This document shows positions 57,074 through 64,000 of a stretch of DNA of 64,000 nt, in pieces (within the stretch, counting starts at the first letter, position 1; each line of letters begins with the position of its first letter). The translations under genes were made by a program, and so were the position numbers. The stretch covers positions 744,001-808,000 of the forward strand of contig JARUPY010000537.1 in assembly GCA_029817715.1 (NCBI GenBank), written 5' to 3'. The stretch is from Melastoma dodecandrum. Its lineage: Eukaryota > Streptophyta > Magnoliopsida > Myrtales > Melastomataceae. The notes beneath the pieces were generated by a model that ran no database searches, had not been told where the DNA came from, and worked only from the letters and a program-made list of their open reading frames with translations.

Positions 57074-59310
57074 ATGGCGAAGGACCACGGCGGATCGCCG
57101 AAGCACGCCCACCTCGAGACAAAGAGGAAGCGCCTCACCTACATCTTCTGCGTCAGCGGCCTCTGCGTCCTGTTCTATGTCTTGGGGTCGTGGCAGAATT
57201 CGACCCCGGAGCCAAACAATGGATCCGAGGTCTACAGCAGGAAGGTCGACTGCACCGCCAAGGACACGGCCGTGGTTGGTTCCCGAGGTTCCTCGGAATC
57301 GGTGTCGTCGTCGTCGGTCTCCTTGGACTTCGACGCCCACCACCGGATCTCTCTTAATAATACGGATTCCATCGAGACCATCCCTCCCTGTGACATGTCG
57401 TTCAGCGAGTACACACCCTGCCAGGACCCTGTCAGGGCAAGGAAGTTCGACAGGGAGAAGTTGAAGTACCGGGAACGGCACTGCCCTAAGAAGGAAGAGC
57501 TGCTGAACTGCATGATCCCTGCCCCGCCCAATTACAAGACCCCGTTCAAGTGGCCTCAGAGCAGGGACTACGCTTGGTACGACAACATCCCTCACAAGGA
57601 GCTCAGCATCGAGAAGGCCATCCAGAACTGGATCCAAGTCGAGGGCGAACGTTTCAGGTTCCCCGGCGGGGGTACCATGTTTCCCCGAGGCGCCGATGCT
57701 TACATTGACGATATTGCGGAGTTGATACCTCTGACGAGTGGGAAGATCAGGACGGCCATCGATACTGGTTGTGGGGTACGTGTGCCTTGGACATTGTGTC
57801 TTTCTTTCCCTTTCTTCCACAATTGGATTCGGATCTGATTTTCAGATGACACGGATCGTGTAGGTAGCTAGTTGGGGTGCATTCCTGCTGAAGAGGGACG
57901 TTGTGGCCATGTCATTCGCCCCTCGAGACACCCACGAGGCGCAGGTGTGGTTCGCGTTGGAGCGAGGAGTTCCGGCAATGATCGGGATCATGGCATCTCA
58001 GAGGCTTCCTTACCCTGCTAGATCCTTCGATATGGCTCATTGTTCTCGCTGTCTGATACCGTGGAAAGATTACAGTAAGAATGCAACAACTGAACTGTGG
58101 GGGCATCGATCAATCATCGACATCCCGTGATCCTTGTTGCCATGATTTTTTGTGCAGATGGTCAATATCTGATAGAAGTAGACAGAGTCCTTAGACCTGG
58201 CGGCTACTGGATCCTTTCGGGTCCTCCTATCAACTGGAAGAAGCACTGGAGAGGATGGGAACGGACACAAGAGGATTTGAAACAAGAGCAGGACTCCATC
58301 GAGGAGGTAGCAAAGCGCCTTTGCTGGAAGAAGGTCATCGAGAAGGGAGACCTTGCAATCTGGCAGAAACCGATCAACCACATCAACTGCGTCAAGAGCA
58401 GGAGCGTCTACAAGACTCCTCACATTTGCAAGGGCGACAATGGCGATGCCGCTTGGTAAAAAGTCTTTAAGTGTAATTGATCTGATGAACTTATGATTTC
58501 TTCGCTCAGCTAATCCAATCATTTGTTGGTGCGAAGGTATAAGGATATGGAGATGTGCATAACCCCATTACCAGAGGTGAGCAGCTCGGACGACGTGGCA
58601 GGTGGTGAGCTCGAGAACTGGCCTGACCGTGCCTTTGCTACTCCCCCTCGAATCAGAAGTGGCTCTCTCCCGGGTATCACCGCAGAGAAGTTCAACGAGG
58701 ATAATGATTTGTGGAGGAAGAGGTTGACGTACTACAAGCACATAATAAGTCCCCTGACGCAAGGTCGATTCCGCAACATCATGGACATGAATGCAAATCT
58801 TGGAGGATTCGCCGCGTCCCTCAGTAAGTACCCTGTATGGGTCATGAACGTGGTGCCAGCCAATGCCGACCACGACACGCTCGGCGTCATATACGAAAGG
58901 GGATTCATTGGGACATACCATGACTGGTGCGAGGCCTTCTCAACATATCCCAGGACATACGATCTCATCCACGCTGGGGGAGTCTTCAGCATTTATCAAG
59001 ACAGGTAAGGACTAATACTGCAAAATGCATCTGCTTCAATCTGTGCGGTTTGTATGATGAACTCCTGTCATTTTGTTTGTCCACCAGGTGCGACATCAAG
59101 TACATCCTGCTGGAGATGGATCGGATCCTCCGGCCCGAAGGGACGGTGATATTCCGAGACACAGTTGAGGTCCTATTGAAGGTGAAGGCCATAACAGACG
59201 GAATGAGGTGGAATAGCAAGATCATGGACCACGAGAGCGGGCCATTCAACCCAGAGAAGATCCTCATGGCCGTGAAGAGTTACTGGACCGGCGAACCATC
59301 TCCAAAATAG
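57074..59310 (+). CDS. PMT18: PMT-type SAM-dependent methyltransferase
   Basis: Five exons (57074-57775, 57864-58074, 58158-58455, 58537-59004, 59098-minus-10, that is 59088-59310) join with consistent phases and GT..AG introns to 633 residues, the usual PMT length. It is a type II membrane protein: short basic cytosolic N-terminus, one membrane helix (about 23-41, containing [13 protein letters not shown]), then the luminal domain of the QUA2/TSD2 family (formerly DUF248). Motifs: D-T-G-C-G-V-A-S-W-G across the first junction, [30 protein letters not shown]-x-[13 protein letters not shown]. Family members act in the Golgi on wall polysaccharides, probably pectin. The N-terminus looks most like Arabidopsis PMT17/PMT18 from memory, so the symbol is a best guess. 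No defects are seen. Confidence 0.95.
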
Positions 59311-62300
59311 CTCAAAAGAAAGTGTAGACCAGAACAGCAACGGTAAAATGTACGTCTTGCATGCCCGCAGTGTGTTGTTCTCTTAGCGATATTCTTTTCC
59401 AGTGGGGCCCCAAAAAAATTTCAAGTTTGTTTACAGAAATGAGTGATGTCCTTGCGATCAGGTTCACTGAAAGGCAGTCCTGTTAGAGGAACTCGGCAGC
59501 AAAAGCGTTCGAAAATTCGATCGGACAACAGCTCGACAATGATCTGTCGAAGATCAGCTGATTTAAGGTTTTTATGCTGTGATGTAAGGAGGTGGAGGTT
59601 CCTCTGCAATTCTTAATCAGGATAATTTAGTACATGACAGAACAATGCATTGTGTGAGTTTTGTAACTTTTGAAAAAGAATTTTGTTATATATTTAATTT
59701 TTTAAATTCCTTCAACAGTTTCAGAGTCACGATTTCAAATATTTCATTTAAAAAAGATAGTTTCGAAATTATTATTACCAGTAAAAGAATTACGACGTAT
59801 AAGTGAAATATGGAAAAGATATTACAATATATAAGTTCTTGTATGACTTTGATGTTATTGATAGTGGTTAAATTGTTACTAGATGTTGGCAAGGTCCAAT
59901 TTTGGGCCTAAGTAAAAGGGGTTAATCTTCTAATCCCATGATCGAGACAGGCGAGTATGAGATGGCGGGCGAGCAACTCGCGGGCGAGCAACTCCAACTT
60001 AGTCAAGCGAGTATAAAGATACTAAGACGAGAGAAATAGTAATTAAGCTGTTCATTCAAGAACGGTCGAGTGAGAGCAAGAAAACTGCCAAGCATGAAAA
60101 TCTGCGAATAGGCTTGAAGACGCACGAACACTCGCATTCCTCCATCGGTCCCCAAAACGAGAAAATGTGGCCCGTGACTTGAAGCACGTATTTTGACAGT
60201 TCCAAGACGATGTAAAAAGCGTGACAGTCACACCAAAGTCCCGAAGAGTTGGATTGTTCACTGCATTTTTTCTCTCCCTTTCTTTCATTTTCAGGTGTTG
60301 TACTTTTGATTTTGGCATTTCTAGCATCCGAATGTATGTACGTTTATCGTAAAAGTTTGGCAAACCACTGTGAGAAATTTAAATCGTACTTATTTACATG
60401 ACAAACGACATTTTGGACTTTTACTAATGGGGTTCGAAGGCTTGGAGCGCTTGTGATGGGCCAGCATTGGTCAAAGTCTGGTGTCGAGCCGATGGATGTC
60501 GAAGGCCTAGGACCAGGGACGTCGATGAACCATAGGATCGATGCTGCATCGGGGACGCGTCCAAAGGTATGATGTCAAAGCTGAAGAAGATGAAGGTCGA
60601 TGAAAGGTCCATCGATGACAGTGATGTGTTCGCCGACGCCGATGTCTTATTTAGAACAATAAACACGTGCTTAATGTGTTTAGGTCGTTGGTTATTCAAG
60701 TTAGGTCGATAAATAAGTCACCTCGGGTCAATTATAAACACAAACAATCATTCTATGACCCGAAGGGTTGCTTCATTGTCAACCCGACGGTCTGCAATTG
60801 TGTTAAGTGTTGTAGCAACCATGTTGGACAACGTCAGATGGCTGTTCTAGTGAATTCTTGTGTTCATTTACTTTTGTTTACTTTATTGGCGATCATAGTC
60901 TTCTTAGTGATACAAGAATGTTACAAAGGGAATGGATAGATTGAAATATGGGAGAGCGTGGTTATTTATACACGAAAACCGAAGTAAAAACGCAAAAAGA
61001 AAATATAAAACCGACAATCTGTAAAACAAGGAAACGTAGGATTAGATAACAATAAATGTACAAAAATAATACACAAGTACATGTATTCAGTAAAGAAATC
61101 GATCAAATTAATTAGGATAAGATTATGATATACTTTCCAGATTGTATATGGAGATAATCAAAGATCATCTTCCATAAAGGTAAGGATCGACTCCATTCTG
61201 TTCAAGACAAAAAACAAATATATCTAAAAGAGGGTTACGTTTAGCAACTTCAAATAACAGTCATTAATGGTCGAATAAGATCTGTAGACTGTAGAACATT
61301 TCCATATATAGAATATTATATTTCTTTCTATAAGAAACATTATTTCTAATGGATTTATTTGAAGACGAAATCTATTTGATTTGATTAGATAACATCTTAA
61401 TCAAATCTTAATTAATTCATGATTAACTAATGGTTAAATAATTAATTAATCGCAAAATTATTTCTTACAGAAAGACTTCAACATGAAATGCTTCTGTAGA
61501 ATAAAATGTTTGACTTCTGTAACACGGTCAGGCTCATCATCAAAACATTTCTAACACTTCCAAGCCAACAAATTATTGACGAGGTCCTCCAATTTGGTTA
61601 GCTCGTTTACAGTCCTCGACAGCTCCCATGCCCATGACCTCCTCCTTCCCTATTCAATTTAGTTACCTACTCACACGAAAAAAAAGGTTACTTGCCACTA
61701 AATTCAATTTAGTAAGAGATGTGCCAATAATTCATTATATTGGTCACACTTTGACATTTTGCTTTTTTATTATTTTTCCATAGTTGTCCACATGACCCAG
61801 GTCCATCACATCGCACCAATGTGGCGAATCCAAGATCTTCGACGGCTCGTCGTACTTGGGTTCGCCAATGGGACAAATTAAAAATTAAAAAGATTTATGG
61901 GAAATAAATTCCATGTTTAATTCCATCTACATAAAACAATAATTGAAAAGAAGAAGTGTGTTCGTTATCCCAAAAGGAGATTTTGATTAAATTAACGATT
62001 CGTTGGATCCGTTTAGACCTGTTCAATGGGCGGGTTCGGGTATTTTCGGGCCGGATTTATTCGGGTCAAACATTTTTATTCGTTATCAAAACTCGTCAAG
62101 ACCCTAACTTCGGGTCGGGTTTATCGGGTTTAAAATTTTTATCTAAAACCAAGTCCGGCCCAAAAGCCCAATTCAATATAATAAAAAATAAAACATAACA
62201 AAAAATATGAGTTTAAAAATAAACTAAAGTATAAAACAAAAATAAAAACCCTTTTATCAGTCGGGCGGGTCGGGTAAGGTTATTATTTTATTTGTCGAAA

Positions 62301-64000
62301 TTCGGCCCAAAATTTAATCGGATTTAAAAATTATAGTCAAATCCGACCCATCCGATAAATTATAATATCCAAATCCACTCAAATAACATACGAATTGGTC
62401 GGACAATTGGGGGCCCGAGCCCATGGGACGGAAAGGGGTTTAGGAGATGAGGCCATTCAGAGGGTTTTGTAGAAAAACTTTATTTAATAATAATAATAAC
62501 CACCTAAAATATCTCCCTCCCTCCCTCTTTTTTCTCTTTTTTTAATCAAACAAAAGTAATAATTCTAGGATTTATATATTTTGTGAAGTTTTTGAAATCG
62601 TTTCCTTTTTTTTCAACCGATTGGAAAATAATAGACCAAAGTCAAATGCTAACTTCGACGAAGGTATATATTATATATAAGGGAGGAAATATTTGTAAAG
62701 ATTGCTTTTAAATAATATATGTGTGTGTGATATTTAAGAATAAACAAAAAAAAACAAATATTTTACAACTATAGTTAGAAGAGTGGGCCAAAATGCGAAT
62801 CATAAATTTTCACCTATTGAATTATAATAAGGACTTTAGACACTTGATAGCGGCCCCCTTTTAGGAATACTTTGCGACTAATATGAACTTGTTGAGATAA
62901 TGTTAAATTTAAAATAATATTTTGAAATTCACCGACGCATTTGTTAAAAAGACACATATTATATATATATATGTGTGTGTGTCATTTTACTACAACGGTT
63001 ATGGCGGTTAAAGATTGCTCCTTTTCGAGTCCCACTTGATAGAGGAAAAACCAAATAACTCGTTTTCTTTAATGTAAAATAAATGATAAAATGATGTGTA
63101 AGTAACATATCATAATAATTTGAATAGAAAAAAATAATCACATTTGGTTAGAAAAATAACTTAAATAATAATAATAATAATAAATGAGCACGATTGAAAA
63201 ATATCGAAGTTTGATTAAGAGCACACGAACTATATCAATGTTTTACCAAAACTCTCGTAAGCCATTGATTTTTTTTAATTAAAATATTCATACCAACCAA
63301 ATCAATTGGGATTGCACACGAGAGAAAATAAAAAGCTCTCTGCGGAAGGCAAGACCACGAGGTGGATGGCTGTGACGGTGAGAGGAAGGACCGGCGAGAC
63401 GAGGCAGCTAGCATTTGAAGAAGAGGAGCCGCCATCGCAAAGTAGATCTTTTTAGAACAATTAATGCCTCGAAAAGCACTTGAGGTAAATAACAAGCTTA
63501 AGAACGTTATCTCTAGAAATAAATTCAGATTTTTTTTTCTATAGGGATAATCGGGCCATTAAATTTTCGTTTTCGTAGCTACAAATTCAGTAAACGCTTC
63601 CCAAATTAATTGGAGTTTCTTCTACCAGACCTAAGACATTTTTTAGATCTTTTGGTAACTCACCACTTGATGAGTTCATAGTTGCACCTCGTACTGAGGA
63701 TCCAGAAAGAAAGGGGCAGCTTATACCATATATATTTGTCTGAACTTTTATCTCGGCCCTGTTTGGAATTTCTTCATTACAGTTTTAGGTTTTCGACTGA
63801 TTGTCCTACAGAACTACTGAGCTCGGAGGTCGCTTTAATCTCCATAAACCCCTTCAAACATCTTTATTTCTTCACAGAGCCTACGATTTTGTTTATGATT
63901 TCTCCTGTTAGGCATTCAATCTTTTTGTATTCCCTTGTATAGATAATTACTTTAAACTTTGCTAATTCTAAATATACTTAGCTTTAGACTCTGGGACTAA
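59311..64000. other. AT-rich DNA downstream of PMT, no supported gene
   Basis: The first 300 bp should hold the PMT 3' end. Beyond that I see no gene. A stretch at 61990-62400 is dense in gggtcggg/cgggtt and its complement, as in common degenerate plant repeats. Microsatellites: (AT)n then (GT)n near 62956-62982 and (AAT)n near 63166-63184. A short gcgggcgagcaactc repeat occurs twice near 59965-59996. ORFs at 60667-60939 and 63682-63942 show no recognisable domain. Confidence 0.5.

Noticed and set aside
56735..57820. 361-residue minus-strand ORF
   Set aside because: It is antisense to PMT exon 1 and its leader; the plus strand has the clear family motifs and splice sites.
1..64000. tRNA, rRNA or snoRNA genes
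   Set aside because: I saw no cloverleaf-like segment with A/B boxes and no rRNA wording; without a covariance search I report none.

Overview
This window is plant nuclear DNA, almost certainly from a eudicot. It is AT-rich and gene-poor, its genes have GT..AG introns, and it carries the plant families S1-like secreted peptide, subfamily XII LRR receptor kinase and Golgi-type PMT methyltransferase. Mutator-like and LTR-type repeats and many fold-back elements fill the rest. The species cannot be fixed from the sequence; a woody rosid is a guess.

Layout. 1-10.6 kb: repeat-rich DNA with one small single-exon S1/SPH gene (3576-4004, +), several diverged inverted repeats, a 96-bp relic of a receptor-kinase 5' end (7281-7376) and a 52-bp tandem repeat. 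10.6-24.6 kb: two tandem LRR receptor kinases on the minus strand. The first (10602-13717) is intact. The second (21480-24555) has a single in-frame TAA in place of a CAA codon and is otherwise complete. Between them lie rearranged duplicated blocks, a relic Ty3/gypsy reverse transcriptase and a 1.4-kb near-perfect palindrome with 9-bp target-site duplications.

24.67-34.02 kb: a complete Mutator-like element (MULE) with 762-bp terminal inverted repeats and a perfect 10-bp target-site duplication. Inside, a transposase gene (+) and a 13-exon Ulp1/C48-type cysteine protease gene (-) converge tail to tail, as mudrA and mudrB do in maize MuDR. The 1.4-kb palindrome has the same outermost ~40 bp and the same inner boundary box, so it looks like a non-autonomous relative. 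The MULE sits about 41 bp upstream of the TATA-like box of the second receptor kinase, which it cuts off from its former upstream DNA.

34-57 kb: a small unrecognised coiled-coil ORF (34773-35099, -); an 8.6-kb GC-richer block (38407-47014) with TG/CA ends and a 5-bp target duplication but no second LTR; then AT-rich DNA with a 311-bp MITE and another fold-back. 57.07-59.31 kb: an intact five-exon PMT-type methyltransferase gene (+). 59.3-64 kb: AT-rich DNA with no gene I can support.

The strongest candidate for an under-described system is the pair of related palindromic Mutator elements: one coding with an embedded Ulp1 protease, one a pure hairpin. Both have arms built from dozens of AGTAA/TTACT pentamers between two conserved boxes.
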